A DNA stretch of 64,000 nt from Agromyces lapidis (GCF_009749405.1 NZ_WBIQ01000002.1:558001-622000); one strand, 5' to 3'. Counted from the stretch's first letter, positions 26,555 through 35,097 are shown. The notes: a model not told the origin generated them from the letters alone. Numbers and translations: made by a program.

Positions 26555-27423
26555 CCGATCCCGTCCTTCCCGGTGGTGCCCGCCGTCACCGGCGAGGCGA
26601 ACAGCCTCAGCATGCGGCCCGCTTCGATGCGCACCGCGTCGCGGCCCGCCGCGAGGTACTTGCGAGAGTCTACGGCGGCGGGATGCTCCGCGAGGTACTC
26701 CCGGATCGCGCCGGTGAACGCCGCATTCAGGTGCGTCGACACGTTGATCTTGGTGAGGCCGGCGGCGATGCCCGCCACGATCGTCTCATCGGGCACGCCG
26801 GAGGAGCCGTGCAGCACGAGCGGCACGGGCACGGCGGCGTGCAGCCGGGCGATCAGCTCGAGGTCGAGCGCGGCGACCCGCTCGGTCATCGCGTGCGAGG
26901 AGCCGACGGCGACGGCGAGGGCGTCGACGCCGGTCTCGGCGACGAACTGCGCGGCCTCGGCGGGATCGGTGCGGACCCCGGGGGCGTGCGCGCCGTCCTT
27001 GCCGCCGATCTCGCCGAGCTCGGCCTCGACGAGCACGCCCGCCCCGGCCGCCCGGGCGACGACCCGCCGGGTGGTCGCGACGTTGTCGGCGAAGTCGAGC
27101 TTCGCGCCGTCGTACATGACCGAGCCGAAGCCGCGGTCGATCGCGAGCAGGGCGAGCTCCACGTCTTCGGCGTGGTCGAGGTGCACCGCGACGCGGGCGC
27201 TCGAGGCCTCGGCGACGGCGAGCGTCGCGCGAGCGATCGGTTCGAACGCACCGTGGTAGTTCACGCAGTTCTCGGAGAGCTGCAGGATCACCGGGAGCCC
27301 GGTGTCCTCTGCGGCGCCCACGAGGGCCTCGGCGGTCTCGAGGTGCAGCACGTTGAACGCGCCGACGGCGGTGCCGGCGGACGCCGCGGCCTCGAGCACG
27401 GTGCGGGTGGGGGTGAGCGTCAT
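26551..27423 (-). CDS. Class II (zinc) sugar-bisphosphate aldolase, KbaY/GatY-like
   Basis: A 290-residue metal-dependent aldolase with HLDHAEDVE (zinc ligand His), YDGAKLDF, VEAELGEIGGKD, AVGSSHA, LHGSSGVPD and KINVST. The length and motifs fit class II fructose-/tagatose-1,6-bisphosphate aldolases. The operon also has a PfkB kinase, an AgaS-like isomerase and NagA, so tagatose-1,6-bisphosphate cleavage to DHAP and glyceraldehyde-3-phosphate is the best reading. Fructose-bisphosphate is an alternative substrate. It overlaps the genes on both sides by 4 nt. Confidence 0.9.
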   Translation of the reverse strand: MTLTPTRTVLEAAASAGTAVGAFNVLHLETAEALVGAAEDTGLPVILQLSENCVNYHGAFEPIARATLAVAEASSARVAVHLDHAEDVELALLAIDRGFGSVMYDGAKLDFADNVATTRRVVARAAGAGVLVEAELGEIGGKDGAHAPGVRTDPAEAAQFVAETGVDALAVAVGSSHAMTERVAALDLELIARLHAAVPVPLVLHGSSGVPDETIVAGIAAGLTKINVSTHLNAAFTGAIREYLAEHPAAVDSRKYLAAGRDAVRIEAGRMLRLFASPVTAGTTGKDGIG

Positions 27424-28418
27424 GCGGTGGTCCTCGGGTCGGTGTTCGGGGCGGATGAATCGGGGTGGCCGGTCACGACGACCTCGGCCTCGAGCCGGGC
27501 ATGGTCGGGCGAGAGCGCCCCTGCGAGGGGCATCAGCACGGCCGAGGCCGACCACGCCGTGGCGCGTCGGGCGAGGGCCGTCCGCGCCCCGACCCCCTCG
27601 GGGCCCGGGTCGCTCGCGAGCGAGGGCATGGCGGCGACGGCGGCGGCGATCGCGGCGACGGCCGCATCGCCGGCGCCGGTTGCGTTGCCGTGCAGCGGTT
27701 GCGGCAGCCGGGCGCGCACGCCGTCGGATCGGTCGGCGTGCGAGAGCACGAGCAGCCCCTCGGTGCCGAGCGAGACGAGCACCATCCGCGCGCCGGCCTC
27801 GAGGAGCGCGCGCCCGCCCGCGACGGGATCGTCGTCGCCGGTGACCTCGGCGAGCTCGTCGCGGTTCGGCTTCAGCACGGTGGCGCCGGCGCGGGCGGAC
27901 GCGAGCAGCCCGGGGCCGCTCGTGTCGACGATGACCGGGGTGCCGGCCGCGACGAGCTCGGCGACGAGCCCTGCGAGCTCGTCGGGGCCGAACCCGGGCG
28001 GCAGACTCCCGCTGATGACGACCGCCTGGGCGCGTCGGCCGAGCCGGGCCGCCTCGGCGAGGAGCGTTCGGGCCTCGTCATCGGCGAGCCGTGCGCCGTG
28101 CTCGTTGAGGATGGTCGTCTCGCCGCTCGCCTCGTCGACGAGAGCGAGGCTGCGTCGCGTCTCACCCTGCACGGGCACGAGCCGGTGGGGGATGCCGCTG
28201 CGCTCGAGGTCGGCGGCGAGGCGCGCGCCCGCCGCGCCGCCCGCGGTCGAGAGTGCGAGCACCTCGTGCCCCTCGGCCGCGAGGACGCGCGCGACGTTCA
28301 GCCCCTTGCCCCCGGCGCGCGAGACGCCCGTCGGCACGCGATGGGTCTCGCCGGGGCGGAGCTCCGCGAGGTGCCAGGTCAGGTCCTCGGCCGGATTCGG
28401 GGTGACGGTGAGGATCAC
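27420..28418 (-). CDS. PfkB-family sugar-phosphate kinase (LacC/FruK-like)
   Basis: A 332-residue ribokinase-family enzyme with RAGGKGLNVARVL near the N-terminus, SGSLPPGF and the catalytic loop NATGAGDAAVA. This subgroup phosphorylates fructose-1-phosphate or tagatose-6-phosphate at the other end. With the aldolase directly downstream and the SIS isomerase upstream, tagatose-6-phosphate kinase is the better fit. It overlaps the ROK kinase and aldolase genes by 4 nt each. Confidence 0.88.
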   Translation of the reverse strand: MILTVTPNPAEDLTWHLAELRPGETHRVPTGVSRAGGKGLNVARVLAAEGHEVLALSTAGGAAGARLAADLERSGIPHRLVPVQGETRRSLALVDEASGETTILNEHGARLADDEARTLLAEAARLGRRAQAVVISGSLPPGFGPDELAGLVAELVAAGTPVIVDTSGPGLLASARAGATVLKPNRDELAEVTGDDDPVAGGRALLEAGARMVLVSLGTEGLLVLSHADRSDGVRARLPQPLHGNATGAGDAAVAAIAAAVAAMPSLASDPGPEGVGARTALARRATAWSASAVLMPLAGALSPDHARLEAEVVVTGHPDSSAPNTDPRTTA

Positions 28419-29392
28419 GGTGCCGCCGTTCCGGCCGCGGCGGCTCGGGCCGTCGCGAGGTCGCGTGCGGCGAGGGCGGTGCCGAGCAGGCCCGCGTCGT
28501 CGCCGAGCTCGGCGCGGAGGAGCACCGGTCGGCGGTGGAAGCTCAGCAGGGCGTCGACGCGCTCGCCGAGGGGGTCGAAGAGCGCGGGGCCGGCCTGGGA
28601 GAGGCCGCCGCCGATGACGACCGCCTCGGGGGCGAGGGTCGCGACCAGGCGGGCGATGCCCTCGGCCAGCGCCTCGATGGCGGAATCCCAGATGTCGCGC
28701 GCGACCGGGTCGCCGGCGCCGGCCGCGTCGAGCACCGCACGTGCGCCCGAGACCTCGCGTCCGCTCGCCGCGCGATACCGGCGGGCGATCGCCCCGGCCG
28801 AGGCGACCGTCTCGAGGCAGCCGATCGCCCCGCAGGGGCAGCGCTCGCCCTGCGGATCGGCGAGCGAGTGCCCGAACTCGCCCGCGTAGCCGCCGGCCGA
28901 GTAGGGCTGGCCGCCGATGAGCATCGAGCTCGCGATGCCGGTGCCGATCGCGAGCACGACGGCGTCGTCGTAGCCGCGGGCGGCGCCCAGGCGGTGTTCG
29001 GCGTCGCCCGCGGCGCGAACGTCGTGGCCGAAGGCGACGGGCAGTCCGAGCGTGCGCTCGGCGAGATCGCGGATCGGCGCGTCGCGCCAGCCCAGGTTCG
29101 AGGCGAACAGGCCGAGCCCGCGCACCTCGTCGACGAGCCCCGGCACGCTCACCCCGGCCGCGACGACGTCGACCCCGGGGTGGGCGTTGCGCAGCGTGCG
29201 GGCGAGTTCGGCGAACGACGCGGCGACCGCACCGGCGGCGTCGCCCGCATCACGCGCGGTCGGCGTGCGACGGAGTCCGAGCACCCGCCCCGCGGCATCC
29301 ACCATCGCCGACTTCGTGTCGGTGCCGCCGACGTCGAAGGCGAGCACGGCGGCGCCCGGGCCGAGCGGCGTCGGTGGCGCGGTGGCGGTCAT
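28415..29392 (-). CDS. ROK-family amino-sugar kinase
   Basis: A 325-residue ROK kinase with FDVGGTDTKSA near the N-terminus, the catalytic segment GHDVRAAGDAEH, GEFGHSLADP and the zinc motif CPCGAIGC. There is no DNA-binding domain. The organism imports this sugar by an ABC system that does not phosphorylate, so the kinase would supply GalNAc-6-phosphate (or GlcNAc-6-phosphate) for NagA. It starts 6 nt after the SIS gene stop. Confidence 0.9.
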   Translation of the reverse strand: MTATAPPTPLGPGAAVLAFDVGGTDTKSAMVDAAGRVLGLRRTPTARDAGDAAGAVAASFAELARTLRNAHPGVDVVAAGVSVPGLVDEVRGLGLFASNLGWRDAPIRDLAERTLGLPVAFGHDVRAAGDAEHRLGAARGYDDAVVLAIGTGIASSMLIGGQPYSAGGYAGEFGHSLADPQGERCPCGAIGCLETVASAGAIARRYRAASGREVSGARAVLDAAGAGDPVARDIWDSAIEALAEGIARLVATLAPEAVVIGGGLSQAGPALFDPLGERVDALLSFHRRPVLLRAELGDDAGLLGTALAARDLATARAAAAGTAAP

Positions 29393-29398
29393 CTCGGG

Positions 29399-30304
29399 TC
29401 AGCCCTCGAGGATCACCGAGCGCGTGAGGTTGCGCGGCTGGTCGGGGTCGAGACCGCGGGCGAGCGCCCGGGCGAGCGACACGCGCTGCGCGCGCACCAG
29501 GTCGGCCATCGGGTCGAGCGCGCTCGTCTCGAATCGGGCACCGGTCGCGGCGACGTCGCCGGCGAGCCCCTCGGGGGCGGCGCCGAACTGCCAGGTCACG
29601 CGGCCGGGCGCGGCGATCGAGATCGGGCCGTGGCGGTACTCCATCGACGGGTACGACTCGGTCCACGACTGCGAGGCCTCGCGCATCTTCAGGGCCGCCT
29701 CGTGGGCGAGGCCCACCGAGAAGCCGCGGCCGAGGAAGGTGTACTGCTCGGCGTCGACGAGGGCGGGGTCGAGCGCTTCGGCGAGGGCCAGCTCGGCGTC
29801 GGCGACCACGGGTGCGAGGTCTTCACCGAGCGAGGCGCGGAAGAGCGCGAGCGCCGTCGTCGCGAAGCGGGTCTGCACGACCGACTGCTCGTCGGCGAAG
29901 GGGAGGGTGATCGCGTCGTCGACGAGGTCGACCAGCGGCGAGGCCGGGTCGCCGATGACGCCGATCGTGCGCACCTTCCCACGCACGTCGCCGACGAGCT
30001 GGAGGACCTCGGTCGTCGTGCCCGAGCGGGTGAGCGCCACGACGGCGTCGTAGCCGCGGAGGGGGAACGCCTCGGACGCCGCGAACGCGTCGGTCTGGCC
30101 GTGCCCGCCCGACTCACGGAGCCAGGCGTACGACTGGGCCATGAACCACGAGGTGCCGCAGCCGACGACGGCGATGCGCTCGCCGCGGCGGGGGAGGCGC
30201 GACTGCTCGTCGCGGAGCTCGGCCGCGCGCGCCCACGTCTCGGGCTGCGAGGCGAGCTCGGCAGCCATGTGGGCGGCGGGGGCGGAAGCGGAAGGCAGGC
30301 TCAC
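29399..30304 (-). CDS. SIS-domain sugar isomerase/deaminase (AgaS-like)
   Basis: A 301-residue protein with two SIS phosphosugar-binding domains (about 35-150 and 185-290): VGCGTSWFMAQ, ALTRSGTTTEVLQLV and SMEYRHGP. It resembles the isomerase half of GlmS without the glutaminase, as in AgaS. Its likely job is galactosamine-6-phosphate to tagatose-6-phosphate with loss of ammonia. I chose the GTG at 30304 because GGAG precedes it and the upstream extension runs through the operator region. First gene of the leftward operon. Confidence 0.87.
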   Translation of the reverse strand: MSLPSASAPAAHMAAELASQPETWARAAELRDEQSRLPRRGERIAVVGCGTSWFMAQSYAWLRESGGHGQTDAFAASEAFPLRGYDAVVALTRSGTTTEVLQLVGDVRGKVRTIGVIGDPASPLVDLVDDAITLPFADEQSVVQTRFATTALALFRASLGEDLAPVVADAELALAEALDPALVDAEQYTFLGRGFSVGLAHEAALKMREASQSWTESYPSMEYRHGPISIAAPGRVTWQFGAAPEGLAGDVAATGARFETSALDPMADLVRAQRVSLARALARGLDPDQPRNLTRSVILEG

Positions 30305-30349
30305 GTGGGCTCCAGTCGGGTGGTGCGGTCGTCGAACGACGACGATGAC

Positions 30350-30376
30350 GTTGCAATGATTGCAGATGACTGCAAC
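30350..30376. promoter_or_regulatory. Operator-like GTTGCA...TGCAAC repeat before the SIS gene
   Basis: GTTGCA and TGCAAC arms 15 bp apart enclose further TTGCA/TGCA copies (TTGCAATGATTGCA). The site overlaps the likely promoter of the leftward operon, 46 nt before its start. Confidence 0.55.
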
Positions 30377-30399
30377 ACGTGTCCAACGATCACAGAAAA

Positions 30400-30544
30400 G
30401 ATCGTTTACTGCCGAACCCTGCAACCACGGGGTTTAGTGAGGGATCCGAACAAAATCAGGTAACAAATGGCTCTCCAGTCTTGACGGGTGTGCGGAGAGC
30501 GGAATAGATTCCCAGCGTCGAGTGAACGTACCTGATCGTTTACT
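30400..30544. promoter_or_regulatory. Repeated GATCGTTTACT sites in the divergent region
   Basis: GATCGTTTACT occurs at 30400-30410 and 30534-30544. The second copy lies inside an inverted repeat GTGAACGT (30522-30529) / ACGTTCAC (30552-30559). These are candidate DeoR or other repressor sites controlling the two divergent amino-sugar transcripts. The 360-nt gap 30305-30664 holds only such regulatory sequence. Confidence 0.5.
30481..30510 (+). promoter_or_regulatory. Promoter TTGACG-N18-TAGATT
   Basis: -35 TTGACG (30481-30486) and -10 TAGATT (30505-30510) drive the rightward binding-protein gene, with a leader of about 150 nt. Confidence 0.65.
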
Positions 30545-30664
30545 CGCTGAAACGTTCACGAAACTGCACGGATCACCAAGGATCGGTGCAGAATGGACGA
30601 TCGCATCGACGCGTGAGACCTCATCGTCGTCGGTGCACCACCCATCACAGTGAGGAAGCATCCA

Positions 30665-31918
30665 ATGAAGAAGTCTCTGCGCCTCGGCGCCGCGGTCGCG
30701 CTCGCCGCCACCGCCTCGCTGACGCTCGCCTCGTGCGGATTCGGCGGCGGTGACAGCGGCGGCGACTCGGCCGGTGGCAAGACCACGCTCGACCTGCTCG
30801 TGCCCAGCTACTCCGACAACACCGAGCAGCTCTGGAACGATGTGATCGACGGCTTCGAGGCCGAGAACACCGACATCGACGTCAAGCTCGAAGTGCAGTC
30901 GTGGGACAACCTCGAGTCGGTCGTCACGACCAAGATCCAGGGCGGCGAGGCCCCCGACATCTACAACGGCGGCCCCTTCGCCGGCTTCGCCGCCGACGGC
31001 CTGCTCTACGCCGCCGAAGAAGTGGTCTCGCCCGAGACCTTCAGCGACTTCCAGGACTCGTTCATCAAGAACGCCGAGGTCGACGGCACCGCCTACGCCC
31101 TGCCGCTCATCGCCTCGGCACGTGCGCTGTTCGTCAACAACGCCCTGCTGCAGCAGGCCGGCGTGAACGAGGCGCCGACCAACTGGGACGAGCTGCTCGG
31201 TGCCGCGACCAAGGTCTCGGCGCTCGGCGGCGGCGTGGCCGGCTACGGCATGCCGCTCGGCTCCGAAGAGGCGCAGGCCGAGGCGGCCGTGTGGCTCTGG
31301 GGCGGCGGCGGCAGCTTCGGCGACGCCGAGGCGATCACCGTCGACGACCCGTCGAACCTGCCGGGTGCCGAGCAGATCAAGAAGATGATCGACGCGGGCG
31401 CCACCCAGGCCGACCCGGGCTCGACCGACCGTTCGCCGCTCATGGACATCTTCATCCAGGGCAAGATCGGCATGCAGGTCGGCCTCCCGCCGACCGTCGG
31501 CCAGATCGAGGAGAACAACCCCGACCTCGACTACCAGATCGTCCCGATCCCCACGAAGGACGGCAGCCCCTTCACGCTCGGCGTGATGGACCAGCTCATG
31601 GCCTTCAACAACGACGACGGTGCCAAGCAGGAGGCGATCACCAAGTTCTTCGACTACTACTACTCGGCCGACGTGTACGTGCCGTGGGTGCAGACCGAGG
31701 GCTTCCTCCCCGTCACGAAGTCGGGCGCAGAGGCGCTGAAGGGCGAAGAGGCGCTCGCTCCGTTCCTCGAGGTGCTGCCCGACGCGCAGTTCTACCCGTC
31801 GACGAACCCCAAGTGGCAGGCGACCGACGGCGCGTTCAAGTCGCTCTTCGGCCAGATCCAGTCGAAGCCGGCCCAGGACGTGCTGACCGAGATCCAGGCG
31901 CAGGTCGACGCGAGCTGA
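30665..31918 (+). CDS. Amino-sugar ABC transporter, substrate-binding lipoprotein
   Basis: A 417-residue lipoprotein binding protein (lipobox LASC, Cys24) of the family 1 sugar type. The ATG at 30665 is chosen because GAGGAAG lies 7 nt upstream; the GTG at 30650 is that site's own position. It is divergent from the isomerase-kinase-aldolase-NagA operon and followed by two permeases, so the ligand is probably GalNAc, GlcNAc or an oligosaccharide containing them. Tyr- and Trp-rich C-terminal segments (FDYYYSADVYVPW) suit sugar stacking. Confidence 0.92.
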   Translation: MKKSLRLGAAVALAATASLTLASCGFGGGDSGGDSAGGKTTLDLLVPSYSDNTEQLWNDVIDGFEAENTDIDVKLEVQSWDNLESVVTTKIQGGEAPDIYNGGPFAGFAADGLLYAAEEVVSPETFSDFQDSFIKNAEVDGTAYALPLIASARALFVNNALLQQAGVNEAPTNWDELLGAATKVSALGGGVAGYGMPLGSEEAQAEAAVWLWGGGGSFGDAEAITVDDPSNLPGAEQIKKMIDAGATQADPGSTDRSPLMDIFIQGKIGMQVGLPPTVGQIEENNPDLDYQIVPIPTKDGSPFTLGVMDQLMAFNNDDGAKQEAITKFFDYYYSADVYVPWVQTEGFLPVTKSGAEALKGEEALAPFLEVLPDAQFYPSTNPKWQATDGAFKSLFGQIQSKPAQDVLTEIQAQVDAS

Positions 31919-31964
31919 CGCTCGTCTCGATCGCCACACGGAAGGGTTCGGTGACTCCTGCACC

Positions 31965-33018
31965 ATGAGCTCCACAACCGATGCACCATCGAACCCGGCG
32001 GGGGGGGGCCCCCGGCCCCCCCCCCCCCCGGGGGGGGGCGGGGGGGGGGCCCCCCCCCCCCCCCCCCGGGGGGGGGCCCCCCGGCCCCCCCCCCCGGGGG
32101 GGTGCCGCGGGGGGGGGGGGCCCCCCCCGCGCCCGGCCCGGCGGGCGCGACCTCGTGCGCGCCCTGCCCTGGATCGCCCCCGCGCTCATCCTCATCTTCG
32201 GCGTCGTGCTGTTCCCGGCCGGCGTCATGTTCTACAACTCGACCCGCAAGATCTCGCTCTCGGGCCTCGACCAGGGTTCGGTCGGCTTCGACAACTACGT
32301 CGAGGTCTTCACGTTCCCGTATTTCTGGCCCATCTTCATCCGCACGATCGTGTGGGTCGTCGTCGTCGTGGCGTTCACGGTGGTGATCTCGCTCGGCCTC
32401 GCCCAGATCCTCAACAAGGCCTTCCCCGGCCGCCGGATCGTGCGCCTCGCCGTGATCATCCCGTGGGCAGCCTCTGTCGTGATGACGACGATGGTCGTCT
32501 ACTACGGGCTCGAGCCGTACTTCGGCATCATCAACAAGTTCCTCGTCGACGTCGGTCTCGTCGCCACGCCCGAGGGCTACGGCTGGACCAAGAACCCGAC
32601 GACCGCCTTCGCATGGTCGATCGTGGTCGCGATCTTCGTCTCCCTGCCGTTCACGACGTACACCATCCTCGCGGGCCTGGCCACGGTGCCGAACGACACC
32701 CTCGAGGCCGCGCGCATGGACGGCGCGGGCCCCGCGCGCACCTACTTCACGGTCGTGCTGCCGCAGCTGCGCGGCGCGCTCAGCGTCGCCGTGCTCATCA
32801 ACATCATCAACGTCTTCAACTCGCTGCCGATCCTGCGAGTGATGACGGGGTCGATACCCGGCTACGACGCCGACACGATCATGACGATGATCTTCAAGTA
32901 CATCCAGAACCAGCACAAGGTCGACGTCGCGAGCGCGCTCTCGGTGGTCGCCTTCCTTATCGTCATCGTGATCGTCGCGGTGTACGTGAAGGTCGTCAAG
33001 CCGACGCGGGAGATCTGA
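31965..33018 (+). CDS. Sugar ABC transporter permease (MalF type), apparent frameshift in G/C tract
   Basis: A permease of about 340 residues. The ATG at 31965 begins MSSTTDAPSNPA in one frame, but the conserved permease (from RDLVRALPWIAPALIL onward, six helices, EAA loop TLEAARMDGAGPARTYF) is read in another frame. The switch falls in 31994-32149, a stretch of 156 bases with a single T and no A. Either the tract is an assembly or base-calling error or the gene is really frameshifted. The rest of the gene is intact and its stop overlaps the next permease start, so I treat it as functional with a corrupted N-terminus. Confidence 0.8.
31994..32149. repeat. 156-bp G/C-only tract of alternating G-runs and C-runs
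   Basis: Runs of about 5 to 19 identical G or C alternate, with one T at 32103. It would fold on itself strongly. Nothing else in the window is like it, and it breaks the permease reading frame, so a consensus error is the first explanation. Confidence 0.85.
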
Positions 33019-33947
33019 TGACCGTCACCGAAACCCGTGCCATGCTCGCCCAGGGCGGCGACCGCGGAGCATCCGGACACGCCACCGCGCCGCGGAAGCG
33101 CCGCTACACCGAAGACCAGGTTTCCCTCGGCAGGGTGGTGCTGCGCACGCTCGCGGGCCTCGTCGTGCTCGTCGTGTTCATCCTGCCGTACCTCATCATG
33201 TTCTTCGGCTCGGTGAAGACGAAGGCGCAGATCCGCTCGGTCGATCCCACCTACTTCCCCACGGAGTGGCACTGGGAGAACTACCTCAACATGTGGTCGA
33301 CGCCCGAGACGCCGCTGCCGCAGAACATGGTCTCGACCATCGTGATCTCGGTGTTCGCGACGCTGCTCGTGCTCGCGGTCGCGCTGCCCGCGGCGTACTA
33401 CACGGCGCGGTTCCGCTTCCCGTTCCGCATGGTGTTCCTGTTCCTCGTGATCGTCACGCAGATGCTGCAGCCCGCGGTACTCACCTCGGGCCTGTTCCGG
33501 CAGTTCGCCGCACTCGGCATGATCGACACCTGGTCGGCGATGATCTTCATCAATGCGGCGTTCAACCTGTCGTTCGCCGTGTGGATCATGCACTCCTTCT
33601 TCGCGGGCATCCCGAAGGAGGTCGACGAGGCGGCGCAGATCGACGGTGCGGGGCGGCTCACGGTGCTCTTCCGGATCAACCTGCCGCTCGTGTGGCCGGG
33701 CATCGTGACGGCGATCGTGTTCACCTTCGTCGCCTGCTGGAACGAGTTCGCGGCCTCCCTCGTCATCCTCTCGACGGCGGGCAACCAGCCGATGTCGGTC
33801 GCCCTGACGAAGTTCGTCGGGCAGTACGAGACGAGCTGGCACTACGTCTTCGGCGTCTCGATCGTCGCGATCATCCCCGTGGTCGTGCTGTTCATGCTCA
33901 TCGAGAAGCGCCTCGTCGGCGGGCTCACGGCGGGCAGCGTCAAGTAG
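33018..33947 (+). CDS. Sugar ABC transporter permease (MalG type)
   Basis: A 309-residue permease with six helices starting near residue 40 and the EAA loop EVDEAAQIDGAGRLTVLFRI followed by NLPLVWPG. The ATG shares its A with the stop of the preceding permease (TGATG). Together with it and the lipoprotein it forms the importer of the second amino-sugar locus; the ATPase gene is not in the window. Confidence 0.94.
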   Translation: MTVTETRAMLAQGGDRGASGHATAPRKRRYTEDQVSLGRVVLRTLAGLVVLVVFILPYLIMFFGSVKTKAQIRSVDPTYFPTEWHWENYLNMWSTPETPLPQNMVSTIVISVFATLLVLAVALPAAYYTARFRFPFRMVFLFLVIVTQMLQPAVLTSGLFRQFAALGMIDTWSAMIFINAAFNLSFAVWIMHSFFAGIPKEVDEAAQIDGAGRLTVLFRINLPLVWPGIVTAIVFTFVACWNEFAASLVILSTAGNQPMSVALTKFVGQYETSWHYVFGVSIVAIIPVVVLFMLIEKRLVGGLTAGSVK

Positions 33948-33967
33948 CTCGCCGCGGTCGAGACGAG

Positions 33968-33999
33968 CGGATGCCACGGGGCCGGCCCCGTGGCATCCG
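33968..33999. terminator. Terminator after the permease operon, 16-bp palindrome
   Basis: A perfect 32-bp palindrome (CGGATGCCACGGGGCC and its complement) 20 nt after the stop. It carries GGATGCC arms like the terminators at 2834 and 19082. Confidence 0.85.
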
Positions 34000-34013
34000 T
34001 CGTCGTGCTCACC

Positions 34014-34089
34014 GTTTCAGGACGACGGGCGCTGCACAGGATGCTTGCTTCGAATTCCTCCTGAATCGGCGTCGAATGCCTGAAACAGT
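34014..34089. repeat. TCCTGAAAC-type repeats, left flank
   Basis: GTTTCAGGA (34014-34022), TCCTGAA (34058-34064) and CCTGAAACAGT (34079-34089) lie just before the end of the DUF559-type gene. The same words occur on its other side (35018-35095). Confidence 0.5.
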
Positions 34090-34095
34090 CGCGGG

Positions 34096-34923
34096 TCATC
34101 GCACGGCGGCGACGGCGACGGCCGTTCGCACTTCGCGTTCGATGGTCTCCCAGTCGTAGAGCACCGTCTCGTAGTCGTAGCGGAACACGACGAACCCCAT
34201 CAGCACGAGCCGTCGATCCTGGGCGATGTCGCGCTGCCGTTGCCCCTTCGACCGGTGGAACTCGTACCCGTCGACCTGGACCACGACGCAACCCTCGACG
34301 AGGAGGTCGACCGGGTGCCCGTCGAGCCGAACCTGCTGCTCGACGGCGAGCCCCGATCGGCACAGCCGGGCGTAAGGGATCGACTCGATGCCCGAGTCGG
34401 AGAGCTGTGATGCGCCCCGCCGTATCCGTTGGGCCGCCGAGCTGCGCATCGGGAGCTGCCGGAGCAGGCCGACGCTCACTGCCCCGGTGCGCAGCGCCGA
34501 CTCCCAGGTGGCGAGCGCGCTGTCGAGGGGCTGACAGTCGGCGATGTCGATCAGCGCATTGACCACGGGGTCGACGAGTTCGAATCGGTGTGGCCGGATG
34601 GGGCCGTGCCCCCAGTGCACGACATCGTCGCGCGGATCGAAGCGCGACGCGTTCCGTGGCACGCACAGGTGGCGCCGGCCGTCGTCGAGCGTCCACAGCC
34701 CGTGGTGGCGTGCCGCGCTCAGACAGCCGAGTCGGCCGCTCACCTGGGCGGCTCGGCGAAGGTCGAACGGCGCGCCGGGGAGCGCGAGCCAGCTCCGGCG
34801 GATTCTGCCCACCTCCTTGCGGGCGATCGCGCCGCGGACGGCGTACCGCGTGAATCCCGCCGCGACCGCCTCCTCGACGTGCCTGATCCGGCCGTTGGCT
34901 TCGAGCCAGTCGTGAAGTCGCAT
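34096..34923 (-). CDS. DUF559/Vsr-like nuclease-fold protein with AbiEi-like N-terminus
   Basis: A 275-residue protein. The C-terminal part (about 195-265) matches the DUF559/very-short-patch-repair-like fold: HPVDLLVEG, VVVQVDGYEFHRSKGQR and a final DYETVLYDW. The N-terminal 60 residues resemble the winged-helix domain of AbiEi-type antitoxins (VEEAVAAGFTRYAVRGAI). Such proteins are common in actinobacteria, and their function is unproven; a nuclease or toxin-antitoxin role is inference. The ATG at 34923 is the best start; upstream codons are Ser/Arg-rich and unlike homologues. It is flanked by TCCTGAAAC-type repeats. Confidence 0.75.
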   Translation of the reverse strand: MRLHDWLEANGRIRHVEEAVAAGFTRYAVRGAIARKEVGRIRRSWLALPGAPFDLRRAAQVSGRLGCLSAARHHGLWTLDDGRRHLCVPRNASRFDPRDDVVHWGHGPIRPHRFELVDPVVNALIDIADCQPLDSALATWESALRTGAVSVGLLRQLPMRSSAAQRIRRGASQLSDSGIESIPYARLCRSGLAVEQQVRLDGHPVDLLVEGCVVVQVDGYEFHRSKGQRQRDIAQDRRLVLMGFVVFRYDYETVLYDWETIEREVRTAVAVAAVR

Positions 34924-35017
34924 GTGCGGAATCCTCGCTGAGGACGATCGATCGCGGGCGTGCGATGGGCAGAATCCGGATGGCTCGCTGCGACGCGGCA
35001 CGGTGGAGGAGCCGTTC

Positions 35018-35095
35018 CTGATTCAGGCGATCGGACGCCCTTCAGGATGAAATGCGGGAAACCGTCCTGAGTGGCTTCCGACTTCCTGAAACAGT
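35018..35095. repeat. TCCTGAAAC-type repeats, right flank
   Basis: The palindrome CCTGATTCAGG, CTTCAGGA (35040-35047), GTCCTGA and CCTGAAACAGT (35085-35095) lie upstream of the DUF559-type gene. The last is an 11-base identity with 34079-34089. Confidence 0.5.
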
Positions 35096-35097
35096 AT

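Noticed and set aside
31965..33018. True pseudogene call for the first permease of the second amino-sugar locus
   Set aside because: The rest of the gene is intact and coupled to its neighbour, and the only lesion lies in a tract that looks like a sequence error.
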